A stretch of 64,000 bases of DNA from Sipunculus nudus (taxonomy: Eukaryota > Annelida > Sipuncula > Golfingiida > Sipunculidae): assembly GCA_026874595.1 (NCBI GenBank), contig CM049318.1, positions 55,383,250 through 55,447,249 on the forward strand. Direction: 5' to 3'. Each line of letters begins with the position of its first letter. The stretch's first letter is position 1. Below the pieces are notes generated by a model. That model made no database searches. It saw only the letters and a list, made by a program, of their open reading frames with translations, and had not been told where the DNA came from. The position numbers and the translations under genes were made by a program. Of the stretch, positions 46,888 to 60,446 are shown one piece after another.

Positions 46888-48293
46888 TATGTCACAGGAC
46901 AAACTCCGATCCAGTAGAATCATCGATCCTACTAGGACAAAGTCCAATCTGACTTTCTACTAGGAGAAACTCCGATCAGACTTTCTACTAGTAGGATCGG
47001 CAATTCTACTAGGACAAACTCCGATCATAGCCTCTACTAGGACAAGCTCCGATCAACCAGAGAACACAAAATAATTAGATGTTGTACTAGTAGAATCCCT
47101 GATTCTACTAGGACAAACTCCGATCGTGGTCTCTACTAGGACAAACTCCAATCATATATAAATGTACTAGTTGGATCAGAGCTTCTACTAGGACAAACTC
47201 TGATTGTAGTCTCTACTAGGACAAACTTACCATAATGGTCTAATTTCTGAAATCTGAGATTATGAATAAATTAAACACAGTAATATGGTAACCAAATGTT
47301 TTATTTATGATTATACACAATATGATTTTTTATAAGTATATCATGATTGTTTTATACAATATACAGGGCAACGGTTGTTTATTTGGTTTTTAATGTGGGG
47401 TTAAACACTGGTATCTGGTAATGGTTGACATGTTAGGTTTTTTTTGTAAAACCATTATATTTATTCATTGTTTTATGTACTATACTTCTAGAATTCTTGT
47501 TATTATGCTGCATTGTATATGATTGCTCCTTATAGTGTACAGGGGAAATAAAGATCGGTCATCTGTATGTACTGGTATAAAGTAAGTTTGTGTATAAAGT
47601 TAGAAAATTAAAACTAATGATAGTGATATTTATAAATATAAATAATAGAGTATCTTGAATTCAAGGTGTATGAGACAGCTAGGCATTAACCTATCAATTG
47701 TCAATATGGTCAGCTAGGCCTCCATTGTTTTGAGATCTAAGGACTTAAGTTTGTATGTTCAGTGAAGCAAGCTTGTGCTTGTGCTTATATTTGTAATTTT
47801 TTTTTAATCAAATAAAATTGTATGAATATGTTTGAATGAAACATTTAGATGTATATCTGTCACTTGTAAATATAATCATAGGATATTGTATTTTATCATA
47901 TGTGCTTGTATTTATTTTTCTTCATTTTTTTTTCAAATACATAAATAAAACATTTGGTTAAAATATTACTGTGTTTTATTCAGTTTTAATCTCAGGTGTC
48001 AGAAATTAGGTAAATTATGGTAAGTTTCTCCTTATAGAGACTACAAAAAGTTTGTCCTAGTAGAGACTACGATCAGAGTTTGTCTCAGTAGAGACTATGA
48101 TCGGAGTTTGTCTAGTAGAATAGCCGATTAAAAATTATGTGGTGGTCTCTGGTTGTTCGGAGTTTGTCCTAGTAGAATTGCAGATCCTACTAGTAGAAAG
48201 TCTGATCGGAGTTTCTCCTAGTAGAAAATCCGATCGGACTTTGTCCTAGTAGAATCAATGATTCTACTGGATCGGAGTTTGTCCTGTGACATA
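46888..48293. mobile_element. foldback element with ~360-425-bp subrepeated arms
   Basis: The ends are TATGTCACAGGACAAACTCC and its exact inverse, flanked by TA on both sides. The left arm (46888-47310) and right arm (about 47935-48293) are inverted copies built of direct subrepeats around TCTACTAGGACAAACTCCGATC. The arms extend inward through TACCATAAT, TAATTTCTGA, CTGAGATTA and ACACAGTAATAT. The loop (about 640 bp) is AT-rich without a gene. This is the architecture of foldback (FB-like) elements; transposase would be supplied in trans. Confidence 0.85.
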
Positions 48294-51200
48294 TACATAT
48301 CAATCTTGACTAACAGGACTAAACCTGTCCCTTAACCCAGGCCAGATTCCAGGCAGGCTAAACATTATAATAAACTGCATATAAAATTATATGCGGCTTC
48401 ATCATCATCTTTGCCTGAAAAAAAAAATAATATAAACTTAGCATTTAAGAGACTTGCATTTACTATTTCATCATACATCTGAATGTCTCCTGCTTGCAAA
48501 AATAATCTTGCAGGGCTTTCAAACAAGCATGACGGAGAAAGAATATGGCTACCGTACATTGTGACCAGATCCCATGTCGACTTTGCCTGACAATCCTTGA
48601 AAGCTCTCAGTAATACAGTAAGCATGCACTTACAGAAATGTCCATTATGCTTACAATTATTTGTGTGATTCTGATAAAAACCCATATCAAGGATCTCTGA
48701 CTCTCACTAATGGATTGGAACTCTCCAAGGCTTATAGGACTTTTGATTATTACACGTTTGATTTAAAGACAATTTTAACTGAAGGACCCTGTATTTGGAA
48801 AAACCTGTGCAAATAACAGGACTGACAATACAGCTGGTCATTAGCTGAGCAGCCATGTACAATAAGTCAGCATTTCTATGTGAAATATGATCTATTTTAG
48901 CCTTACACTGGAATGTCCCTGCTTGCTTTGCAAAAGTTTGGGACATGTTGGTGCAACTTTAGCCAAGATTGTAATGGATGGGTTTTCTGTGAGCCAAGTT
49001 CACCAGTTAGCACTGTTTATAACACCTGGCACTGTAATATACAGTGAAATTACCTTGGAATATATTACCAATTCCGTAGAATTTAGGAGAAAATACTGGT
49101 ACAGCAAAAGATCCCCCTTAGGACACACTTGGCACCATTTCTGACACTTCTTGACAAAATTGGGCATTTCCTTAGCATACATGTAGCCACACAGGAGTTG
49201 CAAGACGACAGTTTAGAGTCACACTCAGTTATAATATACTGTATAGGTACTATAGTTGCTACAATCAGATTTCTAGAACTCATTTGTGTTAAACATAGAT
49301 CTAAATATTTAGATTTTACATGAAACAACTCAATAAGGTAGACAAACCATGCAGTGTCCCCAGAAATATAGTCTACCTTGAATCAGTTTCAGTTTTCATT
49401 ATCAGGGGTCAGGTCTCACCAGGGATAATTTAATGCTTGCCATATACAAGCAAAACTCCCTGTGCTGGCAACATTGTTAGATTCAGTTCAGTGACCTGAG
49501 AAATTAATACATTAATCCAACTACTGCCAATATTTGTCTGTTAGACCTTGTACCCTGAGAGTCATAAAGTCGGCCCTATATTGGAAAGGGCTGCCGTTCA
49601 TGTTTGACGTACTGCTGGCGGAGAGCGAGTACATAAAAAGACATTTGTCATTGGTTTTACCAAAGACCCAGTACTACGGTCTCTTGACAAAACCATATCA
49701 GAGTCAGTTTTATGCCCCACTTCATATTGTTGTTTGTCAACATGCTTTTGGTTTGTGTGTTTGTTGTGGCTTCTTGCAAAGTGGCGTGTCTTTGCCTTGA
49801 AACCGTTTTCCCTTGACAAACACTTTAGTCACAAAATCAACTGTATGTAACAAGTGTTCTGCCTGTGGCTTCATGCACAAGTCACTTAGACGTGGCAACA
49901 CTTGGGCAACTCCTTTTAAGTTATACACAGCAGATTTAAGAAATAAAGTGATCATTTAGCTTTGAATATTTATTGATTATACTGAGTGAAAAGTTCAGAA
50001 AACATTAAGGTACAGAGTTCAAAACACATCAATTAAGTATCAGAAAGGTTGCCCTTATTCATAAACATTTTTTATTCAGAAACTGGAGAAACGTTAAATA
50101 AAGATGGAAATGCACTTAAATTTAAACCACAAATATTAACAGTTATGAAGGCTGTTTCCACATTTGGCTCTGATCTAAATCAGATTATACCAAACTGGTT
50201 TACTTCAGTCTTGAAGTGGCAGGGATTACATTCGCACTGCTGTTGGATTTTCAAAAGCCTAAATGGTTTTTTCTTTCAATAACACATTTGTTTCCACCAC
50301 TTGGGTGTTAATCTGATTTAGTGTGCTGCAAAAAGTAATATTTCATGGGAAGGATTAGGTCCAATGGCAGCAAAATATGCCTCACAGTAACTAAAACAGA
50401 TTTGCCTGTATGCACCAGGAATTAGTTTCTGGAAACCCGACTCAAATATCCTGACCACTGTAAACCACCTTTCATTTCAAGCAAACTTTTTAAACTGAAC
50501 TGATACAGATTAGTGGCACAGTGCAGACAGAGTAAACCGTTTCACAATCTGATTTATTTGCTACAGCAGATAGAGCCTAAAACATTCAAAGATTTTCAAA
50601 TGAAGTGTACTGATCATAAAGGAGAGTAAAGATTTGCAGCAACATGCTCAAAGCTGGTTGACATTGCAGGCGTGGGGATGAGCGTGTAAACTTGAGCAAA
50701 GATAGTTCTGCATAACAGATGTATGGTAAAACACAACCACACACAGCGCAGCACAGCAAGCATAAAGAAGACCCATAAATATGACTACAGTTCAATACTT
50801 CTGAATGTTAAGACCAGATCCCATTGTGCCCTGAGCATTATTTAAGCACCCATTAAAAGGGACATGGGGTATTCAGAATAAGCACATTACTGCCTTTATC
50901 CCAGATTCAGGTGCTAACAGGTCATCCTCAGTTTTTTTCACAGTAGGAATGAAGTCAACCTGTTTAAATCAAAACTCAAGCATGTTCTCATATCTGCATT
51001 TTACTTTGTGACCTATTCCCTGAGGCTCCATGATACAGGGGCCTCTGCTAACCATTGGTGGGCCTGGCACAGTTTCTAAACAATTTTCAACAACTAAGTT
51101 CTGCAGGGTCACCATAAGGACAAGTTGCCAAGTTGCGGCTGTGGAGCACTGCACTATTCGTGATGTGCCAATTTTTTTCCTTGTCTGTCACACTGGTGTC

Positions 51201-52074
51201 CTGCTAACATTATTCAAAGGCTCAAATGCCTTTCATTTTATGAGCACATAGGGTTGACAATGAGAAAATATGGTGCTACCAGTGTTGCACTGTATGCCAA
51301 AACTAATATCTTTCATATCCAAAGTTCAAGGGAACAGCACAGGCTCCTTGAGCGTACATTGAAAGCAAATATTTTCTTGTTGATACGAAATCCATGGAAG
51401 TCAACAGTAAACTGTCAAAAAGATCTAAAAAATTCACATCATGATTTGTTTTCCCTTACTTTCACAGCTTAAAGGATATTTTCTTATGAACCATAATTCA
51501 TTTTGACATAAGGTGGGGTGTGAATTTGTCACCATTTACTATTTTCTGATTATCATCACAGCCATTTAATTACTGAAGCAGGGGTGTTAAAAGTGTTTAT
51601 TATCTAAATTCCTCCAAGGTTATACTTTTACTGATAACACTAAGGGTGGTAACAACAGCTGTATCATTTGTACAAATTTAAATGAAACCTAAGACTTGTT
51701 TTTAAAGGCACACCCAGTGTCACTGTAGCAGAGCTCTGTCTTGTGTTTGTTTTGGTCTAACTTTTTCCTAAATTAAATACTGAATTATTCTTTTTGCAAC
51801 AAACAAACAAATACTACACCCATACTGTCACTGACTAAAAGTGCTCTTTAATATTATTTAAAAGCTGTGACACAGGGGATGCATGCAGTAATGGATCTGC
51901 TGTCTGCACAGCTCCAACAACATGGCTTAGAATTTTTATTTAAATAAGTTGTTTTGATTTTTAGAGCAGAAGTTGGGATGCAAGCCCAGCAAAAAAAGGG
52001 TCCATCCCACAAAAAGACCATGGAATCCCATCCCAGGGCAAAGGGCCGGGAGGTTTTATCATAAGATAGAGAAA
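48294..52074. other. non-coding stretch
   Basis: No supported feature. Short open frames on both strands near 48365-49820 and 51030-51250 lack family resemblance and splice context. Confidence 0.45.
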
Positions 52075-52327
52075 CAGGGCTCGAAAATTATGAGGACGAC
52101 AAATTTTCAGAACAACCACATCCTCTCAGACGGGTGAGATTCATTTACAGTTAGAGGTGTTAATAGCTAAACTTCTGTGGCCTTTCAAATATCAATTACC
52201 TATCCAAATCTCTGGGGGAAGGTAATTAATTTATGTGGGACACCTTAAAACTTTTTGAGGACCAGTTACTTTTGACTTGTTTATGTTCAGAGGACTAGTA
52301 GGCCCAAAAATATTTGTTTGAGCCCTG
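52075..52327. mobile_element. 253-bp hAT-like MITE (tentative)
   Basis: The ends CAGGGCTCGAAAA and TTGTTTGAGCCCTG are inverted repeats of 9-11 bp. CAGGGCTCGAAA resembles hAT termini. Flanks show only an approximate 8-bp match, so the superfamily is not certain. Confidence 0.5.
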
Positions 52328-54893
52328 AAGAAAGCCTAAGCACCTACCCCATGCAGCCTTCACACGGAAGCTCCAATCCAATAACAGTAACAACCATGCC
52401 AACAACTCCCCTGACAACTGTGATATACACTTTTGTTTCATTATTAACTATCCATACTGTAAATTCAGATATTTTGCAGTAGGATGACAACTGTTATCTA
52501 TTCACTGCAGAAAAACGCAACCTTATCAAATGGATGGGTCTGCAACTATACTACTTCCGTCTTCTTCAAGTTGTATTACCACTGTACCGTATTTAGAAAC
52601 AAAGTTGTAGAAACTGCAGTGTCACATTAAACTGTATGACTAATGACTACAATCAATTTAACAGATGCAAAGCGTGGATAGACCCAGAATGTTGGACTGA
52701 CAGATGGGTCTAACAGACCATAGTGTCAAACAGAGAGAGGATGTCTGCTTCATTTAGCTAAATTTAAATGATCTAGCTAAAATATGGATGATAAATTATT
52801 ACTATTTTCATGTAACGTCAATGAGTACCTCTTTGCACTTACTATAGTTTTCATACTTCATGATCTTACATTCCCTAATGTATCTTTTGGTTGTTATTAA
52901 ATTTTTACATGATAAAACCCTCCTGTTTTCCATCTCACTGACTTTCTTGCTCAATTAATATATGTCTCAATACCGCCATCCTTATTATTTCTTATATAAA
53001 TATATATGTATATCATATAAAGCCTGTCACTTTTGCTGTGGTCTGTTTGTCTCTGACTTTATGTGTGCCTGTCATTCTGTTACTAAGTGAACATGTTTCA
53101 CTCAACCAACTCCTCTAGTTAAACGGAAAAATCTCGGATGTGTCTCTATGATAAATGAGCTGATCATACCTCCATAGAGACAGTAAGCTGTACCCTGTGC
53201 CACCCTTGTAGCTGATTACATAGATAAGAAGAAGGCAAATGTCTGACAACATTATGTACTGAGCAATCAACCAGACAGGCGTAATAATTCTCCCAAAATG
53301 GCAAGACCTACGGCACCAGCACTGGAGCCATGTTTATGTCTAAGTCATAATTGGTAATACAGCTTGCGTAAAGATGAAAAGCGTTAGAATGATAAATGTC
53401 CATATAAAGGTCTCGATTATTCTTCATAAGCACACTTCGGGCACCAGGAGTGCCGGACATGTTAGAGTTAACAGGCATCAAGAATACAACCTTTCTTTGT
53501 CCTTCAGTGTCTAACGATACCAAACCACTTTTGTTTTATGATATTTTTATGGTAGCTGCCATGTCGAATGAAGGAATTTGGAAACAAGGGACACATAGAA
53601 GTTGCACTGGTGTTTATATCTACGACGAAACAATGAGGGGTTACTGGGAAATCTTGGAGAAGTCACTGTATGGGTCAATAGGCATGGAAATAGATTGTTA
53701 GAGAGGGGCATCCATGGCACCATGGCAGTAGACGGACAGTCTCGGACCAGATCAGGCTTGAATTACACGTCAGAACTACAGGACATTAGATAGCACCTTC
53801 CAGTCTCGCTGGCTAAGCAGTATGTCAATGGTGTGAAAAATCATCCCTCACTGTGACGTTTGTAACAGTACAAAACAAAGGAAGGGTATCTCCAAATTTT
53901 ATTACAATCTTTTAATGTGACCCTTCTTATGTGACCCTACAGTCCTGCAAGGCTCCAACAAAGCTTCCAGTGGAGAATCTGTAATGTTTCACAACCCATT
54001 TCATTTGTTCGTATCTATTCTCCAAACTGCAGTTTCTGCCTTGCTGGAGCCCCTATCCGGATAATCTGCCTATCAGTGCTGGCTTCAGTCTGGTAATGTG
54101 CGGCATGTCAGGCAGGTGGAGCCATTGGGTGCCGACACTGAAAGCTGGGAGGAGTCGCACAGGCTGGTCATCAACAGACTCAGCTTGCCTGAAACCAAGC
54201 CTGCCAGCCACAGGCAGCCTAAATGGTGCCAATTATGACCCCTGCACTGAATAACACGTGTATGGGGATAAGAAAATTAACTTTACCATATCTGAAAAGC
54301 CTTGGTCAAGCTGACATTTACCCATAAACATTTATTATAGAAATCTTTAAGCAGAGCCCATCATGCTTTTTTTAACAAGTTTTCAAATGCTTTTCTATAT
54401 ATTTGATATTCAACAGTTTACACATAAGGTTCAAAGTCAGCCAATTTCAGATCATTATATTACACATAATTATAAAACTAAGTACTGATTTTTACTAAGG
54501 TTGTATGCTTGTCATCAGAACTGAGATAATGACAATATTTATACCAATATTGATAGATTATATGCATAAAGTGCAACGAGAAAATTACAGAAGGCATAAC
54601 ATTCTAATAAAAGACTACACCCAGTATAAATTTACAATAAGAGCATGATCTGAAGATGTTTCAGGTGATATACCTTTCCTTGTTACACCAATAATGTTCT
54701 AGTTGATGCATCATTTCCTGTATCAGTAACCAGCAAGGCACATATATGTATAGCTTGTACATGGAGAACAGGACCAAAGCTATCTACCTCCTCTCTTAGT
54801 GTGCAGAAACTCTCGAGTTAATTGAGCTCCAGGCTGAACATTTGTAAATTTTATGAACATATGTAAAGTACACATGAACTGAAATATTTTGTA
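52328..54893. other. non-coding stretch with a GC-richer block
   Basis: No gene supported. 54040-54260 is less AT-rich (GCATGTCAGGCAGGTGGAGC and similar) and could be a conserved element. A signal-peptide-like minus frame at 53170-53252 was considered and set aside because of phase. Confidence 0.4.
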
Positions 54894-56321
54894 CCATAAA
54901 ATCTCCACTTAAAACTGCACTTCTGATTAAAACCGCACCCAGACTTCGCCGAAATTCCAGGTGAGACACCGCGAGGGGCTCAAATACTAAGAACCTCCCT
55001 TTAAAACCGCACCAACTTTCGCTACGGATTGATTTGACAAAAGCCACAATCAAGCTATCATCTAGAAATGAACACGCGTAGGTTGTGACTCGGCCAATCC
55101 TGTCCACTTTAAAATTCCTTGGGCATTTTATTTAAACACATCATAACACTTTTTTTGCAGGGTCACTCAAGCATGAAGTTTGGGAAGACGTAAGGGCCGG
55201 TGAACCTCTGCCTGTTTATAAAGATTTTATATTCCGTGCCGTATTCTTGTTTGCTACTGATTTGTCATTATATTTTGGAAAAAAATATTCTGCTGATAAA
55301 TTTCAAGTCACTGTATATTTTAATTCTAAAAGTAATATTTTGAAATCTTAATTTTTGATGAAAATTCCATTTTCTGGAATTACTCGGGAGATTTAAATCA
55401 TTTTCATATGTTACATATGTTTTCATTGGTTACTTCGGTATTATCATCGTCACATTGTACGTTCACATCGCTCAATGTCACAATTTGCTGGTGCGTTTGA
55501 AAACATAGCTGGTCAACTTAACTAAATATCAAAGTAACTGAAGTTTCCTTGTCGAGATACGCACATATAGGAAACATGGCGCTTGAAAACGAGTGATTTT
55601 AAGGTAAAATTAAAGTGGCCAGTCGGGGTAAGCAAGTTTTTTTCCTGAAGAAAGTTTCCGTGTGGGGAGCCATTTTGTCAAGGCAGTGTTCGCACAAGGC
55701 ATGCTGGGACGAAACAGGTGGCTGTTCTGCTTACCACCCAGCGCGTACAGCCGTTCAAAATATTCTTAGCAGAATTCTGGGGCATTTCAGCACATGGCAG
55801 CACTCAAACTTGATTTTAAAATGATCGTCTGCCATTGTGTGACTCTTTATGATGTCAGCTTTTTATTCATTTTATGTTTTAAACAAATAATCATTGCTAA
55901 ATAATGCCGCAAATGGGTTTAAAGTAGGCTTTATTTCAATTTTGCTTGACCATGGCCAATGGAATGGGCCACTGTGTGTTACAGCTGGGTTGTTGTAAAT
56001 GTATTATTTGGTGACAATTACCAAGATTTTAAAACAAGTTATATATATCACGAAAAATAATCAGCAATATTTAATTTATAAATAACAAATAATCATAAAT
56101 AATACATTTACACACAGCTCCCATGCATGCGAGACTGCTGCTAAGAACGGCCTTCGAAAGTTGCAATATTATCGCCCACTCGCCGCCCAAAAACGATGTC
56201 TGTCAGGAAGATATTCAGGAAACCCTTCTAGTATAAACCGCATAGTGCTTTCAGGAAATCAACCTCATTTCAAGATTTTGAATTTCTTGATTAAAACGCG
56301 GTTTTAAGTAGAGATTTGTGG
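54894..56321. mobile_element. 1.4-kb TIR element, non-autonomous
   Basis: The left end CCATAAAATCTCCACTTAAA continuing ACTGC mirrors the right end GCGGTTTTAAGTAGAGATTTGTGG; about 19 of 23 bases match. TA lies on both sides (54892-54893 and 56322-56323). Further inward, GATTAAAACCGC at the left is repeated as inverse-related TTAAAACGCGG at the right. The interior has CpG-rich patches (about 54945-55090, 55610-55760, 56140-56200) but no transposase frame. Confidence 0.65.
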
Positions 56322-56814
56322 TATGTGAATTTCTGCATTTACCTTGTACTGCAAACAACAACTTAAACTTAAAGAAGATAAATCTAGTTTGGAAAAGATT
56401 TACTCACATACGAAGCTGTCATGAAATGCTTGAGATTTAAGAAATATTCCCACCACCCAACCTGTTTGGGCCCCAGGTGCTAAATGGGCCAAATAATGCA
56501 CATGTGTAGTGTGTCTGTGTGTCGGACGCAAGTCATCTGTTGTTTACACACACAGCACTACCTTTGGATCAGCTACATAATGACTCATACAAACGCACTT
56601 GAAAACAACGAAATAGCTGTTGAAAATGACGACGTATTAAACCAAAGACAGTTATCTTGTTGCAACACCAGGTTATGAAAATAGTGTTCAGGGTGAACTG
56701 TCATAACTAATATTTCAAATACAATGTTTATTAGAGCATACAAACTAAATAAGTTGAAAAATCATGCACGTGATGGGTACAGCTCATTTTTATGCAACTA
56801 GAAAATGCTTCTTT

Positions 56815-56905
56815 AACAATGAGTCTTTAAGTACTGTATATCATTAACAATGAGTCTTTAAGTACTGTATATCATTAACAATGAGTCTTTAAGTACTGTA
56901 TATCA
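56815..56905. repeat. 31-bp minisatellite, three near-identical copies
   Basis: AACAATGAGTCTTTAAGTAC followed by TGTATATCATT repeats three times without a mismatch until the last few bases. It ends about 25 bases before the foldback element. Confidence 0.97.
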
Positions 56906-56929
56906 ACTGTTTAATGGTAAACTAATGTA

Positions 56930-58944
56930 TATGTCAAGGCCCAGATCGCGATCTGGACGGATCTTAGATCTGTCCAGCCCAAATTGTGATCGCAGTTCAG
57001 GCCGGTCCAAAATGCGATCGCAATCCAGGCTGGCCAGATCTTAGATCCGTCCAGCCTAGATTGCGATCGCAGTTTAGTCCGGCCCAGACTGCGATCCTGT
57101 CTGTCTTGCTTCAGGATTGCAATCTGGTCTGGACAGATCTAAGTTCAGTCCAGCCGAGATTGCAATCCTAAACTTGACCAGCCCATATTGCGATCCATGC
57201 TTTTACGATCACAGGAGTGAAACATTGGTTGTTTTACCAACTCATTTGGTATTGCATTGTACCATTTTCCCATAATAAATACAATTATAATACAGAAAGG
57301 CAATTTTCACTCCTTCATATCACAGGAGTGAAACATGGGATGTTTCATCAACTCATTTAGTAATGCATGGTTGTTGAAAAAAGGTAACAAGGAACCCATG
57401 GGTTTTATATGCTCACCAAATATGATTTGGAAGAGGAGGTAGGCTAGTGCAGGTTTTGTGTGGTAATATAAGCTGCATTATGAGCTGATGGTGTTTAACT
57501 CAAGTTATGTAAGATTATGATAATATCCTTGGAGACAGGGAAGAGGATTGATGTCATTTATATTATATACTGTTGGAAATGGTGTGCTGTTTTCACATAG
57601 GTTTTGACTTGGCCATATAACTTTATCTACATTGCAGTAGAATTATTTGAAAAAAAAAAAACCTGTCCATTATCAGTCATGGTAATTCTGATTTTTACAA
57701 ATGAGAACTTTTATTTAATAATTACTGGTTATTCCTACCCAAGAATAAAACTTAAATAATATAACTATTTATTATAAATTAATAACAAATATTGTGTCAA
57801 ATATAATTTAAATTAAAAATAATAACAGCATCATATGAAAAGATCTTTTAATAATAAAACCGAAATAAATGAATATTAAAATAATATTATAGAATATATT
57901 CATGAATACATTCATGATTACATTTTGAAAGTATTTGCATTTGTATTCAAATATTTTTATTTATACCTGTATTCCTATTTTTATGCATGAAATTATGGAG
58001 TACATATATTCATATTCGCATTCAAATATATTTGCAAAGTATTCTTATCATGTCTGGTATTTATTCAGTTTCAGCAAAGTTCTTGAGAATCCAGAATTTA
58101 CAAATTTCACAAATTGATCATAAGTATGATCATAATGATCATAAGTACCTGGTTTTATGGCTTTAATTTATATTTAAACATAAAACAATTATATTCACTT
58201 TGGACTACTTTCACATCAATCTAAGCACTAGACATAGCAAAGGTCTTATGACAATTATCAACATTACAGAAATCATAACGAGAGCTTGTCTAAGATCTGA
58301 TTTTTTATCATATTTAAATATTTTTATTTTTAAAAATGTAAAAAAAAATTAAAAGCAATCTCAGCTATGAAACCATTAAAAGAATAAAAAATAACTCAAG
58401 CATAAGAACACCCTATAAATTGTACAAGGAGAAAACTAGAGATGGGCAAGTTTAATTTTATTAACATAAATTGAGGAACCAGCAATACAGATTTTGATTA
58501 TTTACATAGTCTTGTGACAGCTGATACAGCCACGAGTCTGAATATTATTAGTGAAACATATTGACATATTTAATCAGTACTTGTCTGAGGAAAATTTTAA
58601 AATTTTGACATATTTTATTTTTTTTTTAAATTTTAAAATAACTATAAATTAACAAGCTGAAACGCTTGGATCGCATGGATCGCAATATGGGCTGGTCTAG
58701 TTTAGGATCACAATCTTGACTGGACAGATCTTAGATCTGTCCAGTCCAGATTGCGATCCTGAAGCAAGAAAGACAAGATCGCAGTCTGGGCCGGACTAAA
58801 CTGCGATCGCAATATAGGCTGGACGGATATAAGATCTGGCCAGCCTGGATTGCAATCGCAGTTTGGGCCGGCCTGAACTATGATCGCAATTTGGGCTGGA
58901 CAGATCTAAGATCCGTCCAGATCGCAATCTGGGCCTTGACATAT
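56930..58944. mobile_element. foldback element with ~270-bp GATC-rich arms
   Basis: The ends are TATGTCAAGGCCCAGAT and its inverse, with TA on both sides. Arms at 56930-57197 and about 58672-58944 are inverted copies made of modules such as AGATTGCGATCGCAGTT and GATCTTAGATC(T/C)GTCCAG. The loop contains a duplicated CACAGGAGTGAAACAT (about 57210 and 57325) and a ~870-bp segment shared with 17980-18740. No coding frame. Same terminal bases as the element at 46888, so probably the same mobilising system. Confidence 0.85.
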
Positions 58945-60446
58945 ATACAGAGCAGGTAGAATGAATCCTGCATCATGCCATCCCTGACTCTTCCCTATCA
59001 CAAGGCAGGGCAGAGAACTTCAAGAAATCATTTTCTTAGATTTTATCAAGAAGAACACATGTCAGTCAGTAAATTTCCTATGCCACAACCTTAATTTGTC
59101 TACAGAAGTCCCTTCTCTATTCTTATGTCGGCACAAAATTAATCACAGAACTAAATGCACCATTCCTTGTCATGACGACTGTCTTGCTTATATTACTTAA
59201 CTTGGTGGCATTGTCATTTTTCCCTCGCTCAGTCTAGACATATAATGGACTTTAGGTACCACTTTTATAAATAATTGAAAAGACCTTGCTCACGAAAACT
59301 GTACTAAATGGCATAAGATAAAGACAGACTTCTGCACTGGAAATGATATGGTAAAAGCACTGCATGTCAGCTAACTCTGCAGGCTTGAATGATTTAAAAA
59401 TAATCATTTTTTTCATATTATATAAAGTGGAATAATAATGAAATCATATGGTTAAGGGGAATAAAAACTGCATCATAATAAATTTAAATTTGAAGTCAAA
59501 CTAGGTAGACCTGATAAACAGAAATAAAATGTTAAGCATATAACATTTAGCAAAAATGACTGTCAGATATGCAGCTCCCATAATTTACATAAATGGGACA
59601 ACAACATTTAAGACAGTTCATGAGCAAACAAAATGAAACTAGAGCAAACTTCTAAAGAAAAAATAATAGCCTGGTAACAAGGCTTTTTTCATATATGCAC
59701 AGCAGGAGCTGAAAATGACAAAAAGAAGAAAAAGGAGACCTGAGAGCTGATCAAGGAAATTAAGTGAAAAATACCAAAGCTGTTAAACTCAACCTAGATA
59801 TGAAAATACCCTTCCTAAAACCTAGTATTATACCTTATTTTTACCACAGGTGACCCACTAGGGTCCAAATAACCCTGACAGAAAGTTAATTCACTCTTTT
59901 GATATCAGAAGGACTAGGGCAAATCTATAATTTCCTGAAAGTTAAAAGATTTGAGCAGCCAGGCTAGTTTTACATCAAAATCCATTCAGCTCACAATGAC
60001 CCCCGGGGATTCTCTTGTGGCTGCTGAAAACAGGATGAATCGTAAGCCAAATCAGAGAAAACTCAAAATTTCACACTGGCAATCTCATATGTACACAAAC
60101 TAGGGCTCCGACCCTGCCATTAACAATGTGTGTCAACATGGACAACCACCCAACAGTGCGATTGTTGGTTCTCAATACATTGTCAGGTTTCCAGATGTGT
60201 TTACAGGCCAAACATAAACAGATACATGTTTCTTGTTCAATATCCCCATTTCCTTTTTGCATTGCATATAATTATTCATATCTAAATAAACTAGTGTGCC
60301 ATCACTATTATATCACAAAACCAACTTTTCAAATCTTTGGCAGGCCTAATATTCAAGATCATGAACTGATTCTTGGTGGTTGATAAATCACCCAGTTTAT
60401 TATACAGGTGGCATGATAATATGCTTAATTATAAAACAAAACAGTC
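58945..60446. other. non-coding stretch
   Basis: AT-rich, no feature supported. Confidence 0.5.

Noticed and set aside
46888-47230. Direct repeats with variable spacers resembling a CRISPR array
   Set aside because: The genome is eukaryotic, the repeats are mirrored at 48010-48293, and the unit lengths are irregular; it is a foldback transposon arm.
48365-48425. Possible small minus-strand exon after a T-rich acceptor
   Set aside because: No usable donor, and joining to the ADAM exon or to the 53170 frame gives stops.
50969-51251. Opposed open frames with GPP/GPG-rich text
   Set aside because: Complementary shadows of one another, no splice-compatible boundaries and no recognised family.
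53170-53252. Signal-peptide-like minus frame MLSDICLLLIYVISYKG ending at a GTATGA donor, as first ADAM exon
   Set aside because: The donor leaves two bases of a codon, but the next exon at 40270 needs one; direct joining shifts frame into a stop. An internal GTGGCA donor would fit phase but is weak.
54796-55107. 103-codon minus frame with some hydrophobic segments
   Set aside because: Straddles the left end of the TIR element, with no family resemblance.
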